Source: CAIWHR01 sp963734055 (GTDB lineage: Bacteria; Pseudomonadota; Gammaproteobacteria; Burkholderiales; Casimicrobiaceae). From it: DNA of 64,000 nucleotides. The stretch's first letter is position 1. The number at the start of each line of letters is the position of its first letter. Below are positions 49,119 to 56,992 of this stretch, one piece after another. Where the stretch lies: NCBI GenBank assembly GCA_963734055.1, contig CAVTFQ010000007.1, forward strand, positions 310,001 to 374,000, written 5' to 3'. Both the position numbers and the translations under genes were made by a program. The notes beneath the pieces were generated by a model. It was not told where the DNA came from and did no database searches. It saw only the letters and a list, made by a program, of their open reading frames with translations.

Positions 49119-49653
49119 CGCCCCGGCGCGATACACGCGAACGGCGATCGCGCTGCACTGGCTGATCGCGATCCTGGTGCTCGGCCAGTTCGCGTTGGGC
49201 TGGTGGATGCTCGGAATCCCGAAACAGCCGGTCGGCCCGCGCGTGGATGCGTTCAACCTGCACAAATCGATCGGAATGACGATCTTCGCCCTGATGGCGC
49301 TGCGGCTCGGGTGGCGAGCGGCTCACCCGGCCCCCGGATTGCCGTCAATGCCGCCGTGGCAGGCGCGTCTGGCGCGCGCGACCCACGTGCTGCTCTATGT
49401 CGTGCTGTTGCTGCAGCCGATCTTCGGTTACCTCGGCTCGGAGGTGAGCGGGTATCCGGTCAAGTATTTCGGGATGACGCTGCCCGGCTGGGCCGGCAAG
49501 CACGAGGCGCTCAAGGACCTGCTGAGCACCGCCCACCTCGCCAACAGCTGGCTGCTCGCAACGCTTGTCACCCTGCACGTCGCCGGTGCCCTCAAGCACG
49601 CGGTCGTCGACCGTGACCGGCTGCTGGCCCGAATGGGCTGGGGCCGCGCCTAG
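49105..49653 (+). CDS. Cytochrome b561 family protein
   Basis: 182 residues with four predicted membrane helices and the b-heme histidines: TAIALHWLIAILVLG, NLHKSIGMTIFALM, ARATHVLLYVVLLLQP and ATLVTLHVAGALKHAVVDRD. It carries electrons between the quinone pool and periplasmic partners. The ATG is inside the end of pqqU, so the two are translationally coupled. A link between PQQ uptake and this cytochrome is inferred from position. Confidence 0.9.
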   Translation: MSPSDAPARYTRTAIALHWLIAILVLGQFALGWWMLGIPKQPVGPRVDAFNLHKSIGMTIFALMALRLGWRAAHPAPGLPSMPPWQARLARATHVLLYVVLLLQPIFGYLGSEVSGYPVKYFGMTLPGWAGKHEALKDLLSTAHLANSWLLATLVTLHVAGALKHAVVDRDRLLARMGWGRA

Positions 49654-49710
49654 CTATCGATCGTCAAGACGTTGTATCCGCGACGAATGCGACGGTTGCA
49701 TGCATTCTCC

Positions 49711-49803
49711 GTCGTCCCCGCGGAGGCTGGGGACCCAGCGACGTGGGACTGTCGCCTGCAATGACCCAAAGTCGCTGGATTCCAGCGTTCGCGGGAATGA
49801 CGA
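49711..49803. repeat. REP-like palindromic intergenic repeat
   Basis: Arms at 49711-49742 and 49771-49803 form an imperfect inverted repeat. The right arm read in reverse begins TCGTCATTCCCGCGAACGC, the well-known proteobacterial dispersed repeat type. The left arm has diverged (GTCGTCCCCGCGGAGGC). It lies in the convergent gap between cytochrome b561 and the ankyrin gene, where it may also act as a transcription barrier. Confidence 0.75.
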
Positions 49804-49814
49804 CTGGAGCGGCG

Positions 49815-50468
49815 TCACGCCTTCTCGAGAAGCGCCACGACAGCCGCGTGGCCGCCCTCGCGCGCCATGTCGAGCGCGGTCTTGCCGCGGTTGTCGCGGA
49901 GCCCCGGCTTCGCGCCGGCGGCGAGCAGCGCCTTCACCGTGTCGGCCTTGCCGTTGCCGGCTGCCCACATGAGTGCGGTCAGTTCGTTGCGGTAGACCGC
50001 GTTGGGGTCGACGCCGTGGGCGACGAAGAGCAGCACGATTTCGGTGCGGCCTTCGCCGGCGGCGTAGGTCATCGCGTTCTTCTCGAGACGGTCGACGGCG
50101 TTGAGATCCGCGCCGCGGGCGAGCAGCGCTTCGGCCAGCTCCCTCTGCCCGGCATAGGCGGCCGCCATCAGCGGCGTCACGCCGTTGACCGCAGCGATGT
50201 TCACGTCGGTGCCCGCGGCAAGCATCCGCCGCGCCGTCGCGACGTCGTCCTTCTTGAGCGCGATCAGCAGCGCGGTCTCCCCGAACCGGTTCCGGGCGTT
50301 CGGCGATGCGCCGCCCTGGAGGGCACGGTCGATGGCCGGTGCGTCGGAGTTGCGCGCAGCGACCAGCAAGAGCGCGCTGACGGTCAGGTCGCTGTCGGCG
50401 GCGGCAGCCGGGAGCGCGGTGATCGCCCACGTCGCGGCGACGAGGACGCAGAGTGCGGTACGAGACAT
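49815..50468 (-). CDS. Periplasmic ankyrin-repeat protein
   Basis: 217 residues. Signal peptide (RTALCVLVAATWAITALPAAAA) followed by about five ankyrin repeats, e.g. FGETALLIALKKDDVATARR, NGVTPLMAAAYAGQRELAEA, then ALLARGADLN. The ATG at 50468 has an AAGGAG ribosome-binding site; an in-frame start at 50537 lacks one and lies before the signal peptide. Exported ankyrin proteins often protect or bind periplasmic partners; here the neighbour is the divergent PQQ dehydrogenase, but no function can be assigned. Confidence 0.88.
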   Translation of the reverse strand: MSRTALCVLVAATWAITALPAAAADSDLTVSALLLVAARNSDAPAIDRALQGGASPNARNRFGETALLIALKKDDVATARRMLAAGTDVNIAAVNGVTPLMAAAYAGQRELAEALLARGADLNAVDRLEKNAMTYAAGEGRTEIVLLFVAHGVDPNAVYRNELTALMWAAGNGKADTVKALLAAGAKPGLRDNRGKTALDMAREGGHAAVVALLEKA

Positions 50469-50530
50469 CCGGCGCTCCTTATGCGAGGGGTTATTGCGGC
50501 GCACAAACCCGTGCGTGCCCGGCAAAGGGG

Positions 50531-50559
50531 TTGCCACGCTTCGGGCAAAAGACTATAAC
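50531..50559 (+). promoter_or_regulatory. Sigma-70 promoter of the PQQ dehydrogenase gene
   Basis: TTGCCA at 50531-50536 and TATAAC at 50554-50559 with an exact 17-base spacer. It is the best sigma-70 match I saw in the accessory part of the window. It gives a leader of about 75 bases before the ATG at 50640. Confidence 0.65.
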
Positions 50560-50639
50560 GCACGGCGGGCTACAACACACCGGATCATGAGACGTCGAAA
50601 GGCGTTCCGGGAACGATAACTCGAACGGATGGAGGACTC

Positions 50640-52388
50640 ATGGCATACGGGGACAGTCTGGTGAAGTTCGCCGCCTTGGCAGGGGTGGCCCTTGCGATGG
50701 CGGGCGGCGCAGGCGCGCAGGAGATCGCGGGCGGAGCGACGACGACGGCGAAGGCGATGCCGTCGACTCCGAACGTCACGCAGACGGCGCTCGACGGGGC
50801 GGCGCGCGACAGAAAGAACTGGATCCATCCGAACGGCGACTACACCAATAGTCGCTATTACCCCGGTACGGCGATCAACCTAGACGACGCCTACGCGCTC
50901 GCGCCTGCGTTCGTCTTCCAGACCGCGGTGCTAGAGTCGATGGAGACCGCCCCGATCGTCGTCGACGGCGTCATGTTCCTGACGACATCGTTCAACCACG
51001 TCTATGCGATCAACGCGGCGACGGGCGAGGAATACTGGCACTACAAGCACAAGCTCGGTCCGATCGTGACGGTGTGCTGCGGCAACAACAACCGCGGCGT
51101 CGCGATCGAGGGCGGCCGGCTCTTCATGGGGACGATCGACGCGAAGCTGGTCGCGCTCGATGCCAAGACCGGCAAGCTCCTCTGGGAGAAGCAGATCGCC
51201 GACCCCGAGAAGGGCTATTCGGAAACAATGGCGCCGACGGTCGTCGAAGGCAAGGTGCTGATCGGCACGAATGGCGGCGAATACGGCATCCGCGGCTTCG
51301 TCAAGGCGTTCAACGCGGCCGACGGCAACCTGCTGTGGACGTTCTATACGATCCCGGACAAGGGTCAGGAAGGCGTGTGGGCGGTCAACGACGCGACGGG
51401 CCGCGACATGCACCGCGACATCGCAGCCGAGAAGAAGCAGCTGGCGGAGAAGGGCGGCGACTTCTACCAGATGCTGGGCGGCGGCGTCTGGATGACGCCG
51501 GCGATCGACCGGAAGACCCGGACGGTGTTCTTCGTGGTCGGCAATCCGTCGCCGGACCTCTACGGCGCGATCCGCCCGGGGGACAACCTGTACACGGACT
51601 CGATGGTCGCCGTCGACCTCGACACCGGCGCCTACAAGTGGCACTACCAATACATCGCCCACGACGTCTGGGACCTCGACGCCGTGAGCCCTCCGGTCCT
51701 CACGCAGGCGAGGGACGGCAGCGGGAAGATGGTCGACGTCGTGATCCACGCCGGCAAGACCGGTCACATCTACATCCACGAGCGCAACACCGGCAAGCTG
51801 ATCCGCTTCTCCGAAGCGATGATCCCGCAGGAGAACATGTGGGTGCTGCCGACGAAGACGGGCGCGCGGATGCTGCCGGGCGCAAACGGCGGCGTCGAAT
51901 GGTCGCCGATAGCGGTCAATCCGAAACTGCGCCTGGCCTTCGCGGCGAACCTGCATCAGCCGATGACCTACCATGTCGAGGAGTCCCCGTATCCCGGCGG
52001 CAAGCTCTGGTTGGGCGGCGCCTTCAAGACCATCCCGACCGAAGAGCAGTGGGGCCGGCTCGTCGCGGTGAATCTCGACACGGGCAAGGTGGCCTGGGCA
52101 GTGAAGACGCCGCAGCCGCTCATCGGGGGTGTGCTCGCGACCGCGTCCGACCTCGTGTTCAACGGCGAAGCCAACGGCTGGTTCAAGGCGTACCACGCGA
52201 AGGACGGGAAGGAGCTTTGGAAGTACTTCCTCGGCGCGGGCGTGAATGCGCCGCCCGTGTCGTACATGGTGGGCAATACGCAGTACATCGCGGTCGCCGC
52301 CGGAGGGAACAACCAGATCGACGCCAAGCGCGGCAACAGCGTCTTCGTATTCAAGCTGATCGGCGGCGAGAAGATCGTCCCGCGTTAG
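50640..52388 (+). CDS. PQQ-dependent alcohol dehydrogenase, lanthanide-type metal site
   Basis: 582 residues, eight-bladed quinoprotein propeller with signal peptide (VKFAALAGVALAMAGGAGAQ). The adjacent cysteines that form the disulfide over PQQ are Cys146-Cys147 (VTVCCGNNNRG). The catalytic aspartate is Asp345 in HDVWDLDAVSPP, and the additional aspartate two residues on (Asp347) is the marker of lanthanide-dependent enzymes such as XoxF and PedH. There is no fused cytochrome domain; a separate di-heme cytochrome gene follows. Substrate unknown: an alcohol or aldehyde is expected. It is periplasmic. Confidence 0.9.
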   Translation: MAYGDSLVKFAALAGVALAMAGGAGAQEIAGGATTTAKAMPSTPNVTQTALDGAARDRKNWIHPNGDYTNSRYYPGTAINLDDAYALAPAFVFQTAVLESMETAPIVVDGVMFLTTSFNHVYAINAATGEEYWHYKHKLGPIVTVCCGNNNRGVAIEGGRLFMGTIDAKLVALDAKTGKLLWEKQIADPEKGYSETMAPTVVEGKVLIGTNGGEYGIRGFVKAFNAADGNLLWTFYTIPDKGQEGVWAVNDATGRDMHRDIAAEKKQLAEKGGDFYQMLGGGVWMTPAIDRKTRTVFFVVGNPSPDLYGAIRPGDNLYTDSMVAVDLDTGAYKWHYQYIAHDVWDLDAVSPPVLTQARDGSGKMVDVVIHAGKTGHIYIHERNTGKLIRFSEAMIPQENMWVLPTKTGARMLPGANGGVEWSPIAVNPKLRLAFAANLHQPMTYHVEESPYPGGKLWLGGAFKTIPTEEQWGRLVAVNLDTGKVAWAVKTPQPLIGGVLATASDLVFNGEANGWFKAYHAKDGKELWKYFLGAGVNAPPVSYMVGNTQYIAVAAGGNNQIDAKRGNSVFVFKLIGGEKIVPR

Positions 52389-52407
52389 CCTATCCGGAAG
52401 CCATGCG

Positions 52408-52443
52408 CGGCCACTCCGCGGGCGGGGTGGCCGTGTTCTTTTC
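52408..52443 (+). terminator. Strong hairpin terminator or attenuator after the PQQ dehydrogenase
   Basis: CGGCCACTCCGC pairs with GCGGGGTGGCCG (one G-T pair) with a minimal loop, followed by a T-rich stretch TGTTCTTTTC. It lies right before the cytochrome c4 start, so the dehydrogenase message should greatly exceed read-through into the cytochrome and cox genes. Confidence 0.65.
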
Positions 52444-53037
52444 GTGCCGATCGTGAGACATCTCGCAATACTGGCTGTCGTGGGGCTCGCCCCGGCTCTC
52501 GCTGCGGTGCCGGGCATCGCGCAGGAAGACGCCGCGATCCGGCAGAAGGCCGAGACCTGCGTCCCCTGCCACGGCCCGGGCGGCAACTCGACGAACCCCG
52601 TCTACCCGATCCTCGCGGGCCAGTCGTGGCGCTATATCTACATCGAGCTCAAGGACTTCAACGAAGGCCGGCGCAAGGATCCGGTGATGTCGCCGATCGC
52701 CGCGGGGCTGACCCGCGACGAGATGATCGGGCTCGCCAACTACTTCGCCGCGCAGAAGCCGCAGCCGCTCGCGTTCAAGGCCGACGGCGCGAAGGTCGAG
52801 GCCGGCCGCAAGGTGTCGGACGCCGTGCTCTGCCCGATGTGCCACCTGGGCGGCTTCGTCGGGCAAAACGAGGTTCCTCGGGTCGCCGGGCAGCACCCGC
52901 AGTACATCAGGAAGCAGCTCGAGGACTTCAAGGCCAAGCGCCGCACCAACGACGCGGGGAACATGACGAGCGTTGCAGCGACGCTGTCGGACGCGGACAT
53001 CGAGAATCTGTCGCAGTACATCGCCAATCTGAACTAG
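52444..53037 (+). CDS. Di-heme cytochrome c4-like protein
   Basis: 197 residues with a signal peptide and two class I heme domains: CVPCH at residues 39-43 and CPMCH at 130-134. The size and the two-domain layout (GRRKDPVMSPIAAGLT and RTNDAGNMTSVAATL, each with a candidate axial methionine) match cytochrome c4. It probably takes electrons from the PQQ enzyme upstream, from the molybdenum enzyme downstream, or both. The GTG start at 52444 is taken; a GTG at 52453 is equally possible. It has no clear ribosome-binding site. Confidence 0.88.
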   Translation: MPIVRHLAILAVVGLAPALAAVPGIAQEDAAIRQKAETCVPCHGPGGNSTNPVYPILAGQSWRYIYIELKDFNEGRRKDPVMSPIAAGLTRDEMIGLANYFAAQKPQPLAFKADGAKVEAGRKVSDAVLCPMCHLGGFVGQNEVPRVAGQHPQYIRKQLEDFKAKRRTNDAGNMTSVAATLSDADIENLSQYIANLN

Positions 53038-53167
53038 CTGAACTGCCAGGATTCGGCGCGGTCGCGACTCCGTCGCATTGAAGTCGCCACGGACGGGGAC
53101 TACCATGGCTCCCCCTCCGCCGCGCGAAGCCGGTCGCCGTCGCGGCGAACCCCAAGAAGGAGGCACG

Positions 53168-53641
53168 ATGCCCGTCCCGCTTTCCCTCACCGTCAACGGC
53201 AAGAGCGTCACCGCGGAGATCGACCCGCGCACGCTCCTGGTGGAGTTCCTCCGCAACGACCTGGGCCTCACCGGGACGCACGTCGGCTGCGACACGGGCC
53301 AGTGCGGCGCGTGCACGGTCCACCTCGACGGCAACGCGATCAAGGCCTGCACGATCCTGGCGGCGCAGGCGGACGGCGCCGCCGTGTTGACGATCGAGGG
53401 GCTCGCCGCCGCCGACGGCACGATGCATCCGATGCAGGCCGCGTTCAAGGAGTGCCACGGCCTGCAGTGCGGCTTCTGCACGCCGGGGATGGTGATGAGC
53501 GCGATCGACCTCGTGCAGCGCCATCCGAAGGCGTCGGAGCAGACCATCCGCGAGGAGCTCGAAGGCAACCTTTGCCGGTGCACCGGCTATCACAACATCG
53601 TCAAGGCGGTGCAGCAGGGCGCCGCGGCGATGGGCAAGTAG
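53168..53641 (+). CDS. coxS: CoxS-type [2Fe-2S] subunit of a molybdenum hydroxylase
   Basis: 157 residues. Plant-type 2Fe-2S ferredoxin domain with CDTGQCGACTVHLDG, then the helical second cluster domain with CGFCTPGMVM and NLCRCTGYHNIV; all eight cluster cysteines are seen. It passes electrons from the molybdenum site to FAD. The ATG at 53168 has a perfect AAGGAGG ribosome-binding site; the frame remains open upstream, but without family similarity. First of the coxS–coxL–coxM trio. Confidence 0.94.
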   Translation: MPVPLSLTVNGKSVTAEIDPRTLLVEFLRNDLGLTGTHVGCDTGQCGACTVHLDGNAIKACTILAAQADGAAVLTIEGLAAADGTMHPMQAAFKECHGLQCGFCTPGMVMSAIDLVQRHPKASEQTIREELEGNLCRCTGYHNIVKAVQQGAAAMGK

Positions 53642-53652
53642 GAGGCCGCGCG

Positions 53653-56022
53653 ATGGGTGCCACCGATCAAGGCTTTATCGGCGCGTCGGTCCGCCGCAGG
53701 GAGGACTACCGCTTCCTGACGGGTTCCGGGCAATACACGGACGACGTCAATCCGCCCAATCACGTGCACGCGTTCTTCCTGCGCTCGCCGCACGCGCACG
53801 CGAAGATCCGCAGGATCGACACCGCGAAGGCCAAGGCGGCGCCCGGTGTCGTCGCGGTCTACACCGGCGACGACCTGACCGGCGTCAACGGGCTGCCGTG
53901 CGGGTGGCTCATCACCGGCACCGACGGCAAGCCGATGAACGAGCCGCCGCACCCGGTGCTCGCGCAGGGCAAGGTCCGCTACGTCGGCGACCTGGTCGCG
54001 CTCGTCGTCGCCGAGTCGCCGAACCAGGCGAAGGACGCGGCCGAGCTGATCGACGTCGACTACGAAGTCCTGCCCGCGGTCGTCAACGTCGTCGACGCGC
54101 TGAAGCCCGGCGCGCCGCAGATCCACGAGGCCGCGCCCGGGAACAAGTGCTACACGTGGGCGCTCGGTGACAAGGCGGCGGTGGACGCCGCCTTCGCCAA
54201 GGCCGCGCACGTGACGAAGCTCGACATCGTCAACAACCGGCTCGTGCCCAACGCGATCGAGCCGCGGGCCGCCGTCGCGTCGTTCAGCCGGGCCGACGAC
54301 AGCTATACGCTCTACGTTGCGAACCAGAACCCGCACGTCGAGCGGCTGCTCATGACCGCGTTCGTGCTGGGCCTGCCGGAGCACAAGGTGCGCGTGATCG
54401 CGCCCGACGTGGGCGGCGGCTTCGGCTCGAAGATCTATCTCTACGCCGAAGAGACGGCGATGGTGTGGGCGTCGAAGCGCGTCAACCGCCCGATCAAGTG
54501 GGCGGCCGAAAGGAGCGAGAGCTTCCTCGCCGACGCGCACGGGCGCGATCACGTGACGCACGCCGAGCTCGCGCTCGACAAGGAAGGAAAGTTCCTCGCG
54601 ATGCGCGTGCACACGATCGCGGCGATGGGCGCGTACCTGTCGACCTTCGCCACGTGCATCCCGACGATCCTGTACGCGACGCTGCTCGCCGGCCAGTACA
54701 CGACACCCGTCATCTACGCCGAGGTGACGGCGACGTTCACGAACACGGCGCCGGTCGACGCCTACCGCGGTGCGGGCCGCCCCGAGGCGACGTACGTCGT
54801 CGAGCGGCTCGTGCACCAGGCCGGCGTCGATCTCGGCATTGCGCAGGACGAGATCCGGCGGCGCAACTTCATCCGCAGCTTCCCCTACCAGACGCCGGTT
54901 GCGCTGGTCTACGACACGGGCGCCTACGACGCGACGCTCGACGGCGCGATGAAGATGGCCGACGTCGCGGGCTTCGCGGCGCGCAAGGCCGAGGCGACGA
55001 AGCGCGGCAAGCTCCGCGGGATCGGCTACGCGTCGTACATCGAAGCCTGCGGCATTGCGCCGTCGAACGTGGCCGGCGCGCTCGGCGCGCGGGCGGGCCT
55101 GTTCGAGGCGGGGGAGGTCCGCGTGCATCCGACCGGCAGCGTCACGGTCTTCACCGGCTCGCACAGCCACGGCCAGGGCCACGAGACGACGTTCGCCCAG
55201 GTCGTCGCCGGCAAGCTCGGAATCCCGATCGAGAACGTCGATGTCGTCCACGGCGACACGGGCCGCGTCCTGTTCGGCATGGGCACGTACGGCTCGCGCT
55301 CGCTCGCGGTCGGCGGCACGGCGATCGTGAAGGCGCTGGACAAGATCGTCGCGAAAGGGAAGAAGATCGCCGCGCACCTGCTCGAGGCGGCGGAGACCGA
55401 CATCGAGTTCAAGGACGGCAAGTTCACGGTGGCCGGCACCGACAAGAGCAAGGCGTTCGGCGAGATTGCGCTTGCCGCGTACGTCCCGCACAACTATCCG
55501 CTCGACAGGCTCGAGCCCGGCCTCAACGAGATGGCGTTCTACGATCCGACGAACTTCACGTTCCCCGCCGGCACGCACATCTGCGAGGTCGAGGTCGACC
55601 CGGACACCGGAACCGTGCAGATCGTGAACTTCAGCGCCTGCGACGATTTCGGGAACATCATCAACCCGATGATCGTCGAGGGGCAGGTCCACGGCGGGCT
55701 GACGCAGGGCATCGGCCAGGCGATGCTCGAGTGCTGCGTTTACGACCAGGACAGCGGCCAGCTCCTGACCGGCAGCCTGATGGACTACGCGCTGCCGCGC
55801 GCCGACGACGTGCCGTCGTTCAGGGTGGAAACGAGGGTCACCCCGTGCACGCACAATCCGCTGGGCGCCAAGGGTTGCGGCGAGGCGGGCGCGATCGGGG
55901 CGCCGGCGGCGTTCATGAACGCGATGCACGACGCGCTCGCCGCCGCAGGCGTCAAGTACCTCGACATGCCGGCCACGCCGCATCGCGTGTGGCAGGCGAT
56001 CCGCTCGGCGAAGGCCGCATAG
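53653..56022 (+). CDS. coxL: CoxL-type molybdenum subunit, form II aerobic CO dehydrogenase-like
   Basis: 789 residues of the xanthine oxidase family. The active-site loop reads AYRGAGR at residues 370-376. This is the form II motif; true high-affinity CO dehydrogenases (form I) have AYxCSFR with the copper-binding cysteine, which is missing here. GGGFGSKIYLY binds the cofactor, and the catalytic glutamate is in GAKGCGEAGAIGAP. The substrate is probably an aldehyde or heteroaromatic, not CO. The neighbouring alcohol dehydrogenase makes an aldehyde substrate plausible. Confidence 0.92.
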   Translation: MGATDQGFIGASVRRREDYRFLTGSGQYTDDVNPPNHVHAFFLRSPHAHAKIRRIDTAKAKAAPGVVAVYTGDDLTGVNGLPCGWLITGTDGKPMNEPPHPVLAQGKVRYVGDLVALVVAESPNQAKDAAELIDVDYEVLPAVVNVVDALKPGAPQIHEAAPGNKCYTWALGDKAAVDAAFAKAAHVTKLDIVNNRLVPNAIEPRAAVASFSRADDSYTLYVANQNPHVERLLMTAFVLGLPEHKVRVIAPDVGGGFGSKIYLYAEETAMVWASKRVNRPIKWAAERSESFLADAHGRDHVTHAELALDKEGKFLAMRVHTIAAMGAYLSTFATCIPTILYATLLAGQYTTPVIYAEVTATFTNTAPVDAYRGAGRPEATYVVERLVHQAGVDLGIAQDEIRRRNFIRSFPYQTPVALVYDTGAYDATLDGAMKMADVAGFAARKAEATKRGKLRGIGYASYIEACGIAPSNVAGALGARAGLFEAGEVRVHPTGSVTVFTGSHSHGQGHETTFAQVVAGKLGIPIENVDVVHGDTGRVLFGMGTYGSRSLAVGGTAIVKALDKIVAKGKKIAAHLLEAAETDIEFKDGKFTVAGTDKSKAFGEIALAAYVPHNYPLDRLEPGLNEMAFYDPTNFTFPAGTHICEVEVDPDTGTVQIVNFSACDDFGNIINPMIVEGQVHGGLTQGIGQAMLECCVYDQDSGQLLTGSLMDYALPRADDVPSFRVETRVTPCTHNPLGAKGCGEAGAIGAPAAFMNAMHDALAAAGVKYLDMPATPHRVWQAIRSAKAA

Positions 56023-56031
56023 GGGACGCCT

Positions 56032-56078
56032 GTGCGGCCGGCGTGGGGTCAGGCCCGAAGGGCGCGTGCCGGCCGCAC
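56032..56078 (+). other. Hairpin between coxL and coxM
   Basis: A perfect 11-base inverted repeat (GTGCGGCCGGC with GCCGGCCGCAC) encloses 25 bases in the 116-base coxL–coxM gap. There is no T-run, so a role in message stability or subunit ratio is more likely than termination. The rest of the gap holds only the coxM ribosome-binding site AAGGAGG. Confidence 0.5.
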
Positions 56079-56138
56079 TGGCGGGTGCCGACGCGCAACT
56101 GCATCGATCTGAACGGAACTCGAAGGAGGCACCGACCA

Positions 56139-56930
56139 ATGTACGCATTCGAACTCACGCGCGCGAAGACCGTCGCGGAGGCGTCGGCCGCGCTCGCCAA
56201 GACCGGGGGCCGCGCGCTCGCCGGGGGCCAGAGCCTCGTCGGCGCGATGAAGCTCCGGCTGTCGCAGCCGGGCACGCTGGTCGATCTGTCGGCCGTCAAC
56301 GAGCTCCGGGGCATCCGCAAGGAGGGCGACGCGCTCGTCATCGGCGCGATGACGCGGCACGCCGAGGTCGCCGCGTCGGCGACCGTCAAGGGCGCGATTC
56401 CTTCGCTCGTGGCGCTGGCCCAGGGCATCGGCGACCGGCAGGTCCGCAACATGGGCACCCTCGGAGGCTCGATCGCGCACAACGACCCGGCCGCGGACTG
56501 GCCGGCGGCAGTGCTCGGCCTCGGCGCGACCGTGCACACGAACAGGCGCAAGATCGCCGCCGACGACTTCTTCAAGGGGATGTACGAGACTGCGCTCGCC
56601 GGCGACGAGATCATCACGGCCGTCAGCTTTCCCATCCCGAAGAAGGCGGGCTATGCGAAGTTTCCGAATCCGGCCTCGCGCTTCGCGCTGACCGGCGTGT
56701 TCGTGGCCCAGACCGCGAACGGTGTCCGTGTCGCCGTGACGGGCGCGGCGCCGGCAGTCTTCCGCTCGAAGCCGCTCGAGGACGCGCTCGGCAAATCCTT
56801 CACGATGGAGGCCGCGCGGGGCGTCAAGGTCGACTCGAAGGGACTCAGCAACGACTTGCACGGCTCGCCCGAGTACCGCGCGCATCTGGTGACGGTCATG
56901 GCCTCGCGCGCGGTGGCCGCCGCGGGCTGA
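56139..56930 (+). CDS. coxM: CoxM-type FAD subunit of a molybdenum hydroxylase
   Basis: 263 residues, CO dehydrogenase flavoprotein fold. FAD-binding loops: ALAGGQSLVGAMKLRL near residue 28 and RNMGTLGGSIAHNDPAADWP near residue 105. The C-terminal domain is at about residues 175-260. It passes electrons from the Fe-S subunit to the acceptor. The ATG has an AAGGAGG ribosome-binding site. A strong terminator follows, so the structural trio ends here. Confidence 0.93.
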   Translation: MYAFELTRAKTVAEASAALAKTGGRALAGGQSLVGAMKLRLSQPGTLVDLSAVNELRGIRKEGDALVIGAMTRHAEVAASATVKGAIPSLVALAQGIGDRQVRNMGTLGGSIAHNDPAADWPAAVLGLGATVHTNRRKIAADDFFKGMYETALAGDEIITAVSFPIPKKAGYAKFPNPASRFALTGVFVAQTANGVRVAVTGAAPAVFRSKPLEDALGKSFTMEAARGVKVDSKGLSNDLHGSPEYRAHLVTVMASRAVAAAG

Positions 56931-56953
56931 GTCACCGCCTTTGTTATGCTGTC

Positions 56954-56986
56954 GGGTGGCGCCTTGCGGGCGCCACCCGATTTTTT
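56954..56986 (+). terminator. Rho-independent terminator after coxM
   Basis: GGGTGGCGCC pairs perfectly with GGCGCCACCC around a TTGCG loop, then GA and six T residues. It ends only 6 bases before the moxR ATG, which is unusual: it must either terminate coxSLM, with moxR expressed by read-through, or act as a regulated attenuator. Confidence 0.88.
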
Positions 56987-56992
56987 CGACCG

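Noticed and set aside
53653..56022. True aerobic carbon monoxide dehydrogenase (form I CoxL)
   Set aside because: The active-site loop is AYRGAGR, without the cysteine of the form I AYxCSFR motif, so CO oxidation cannot be claimed.
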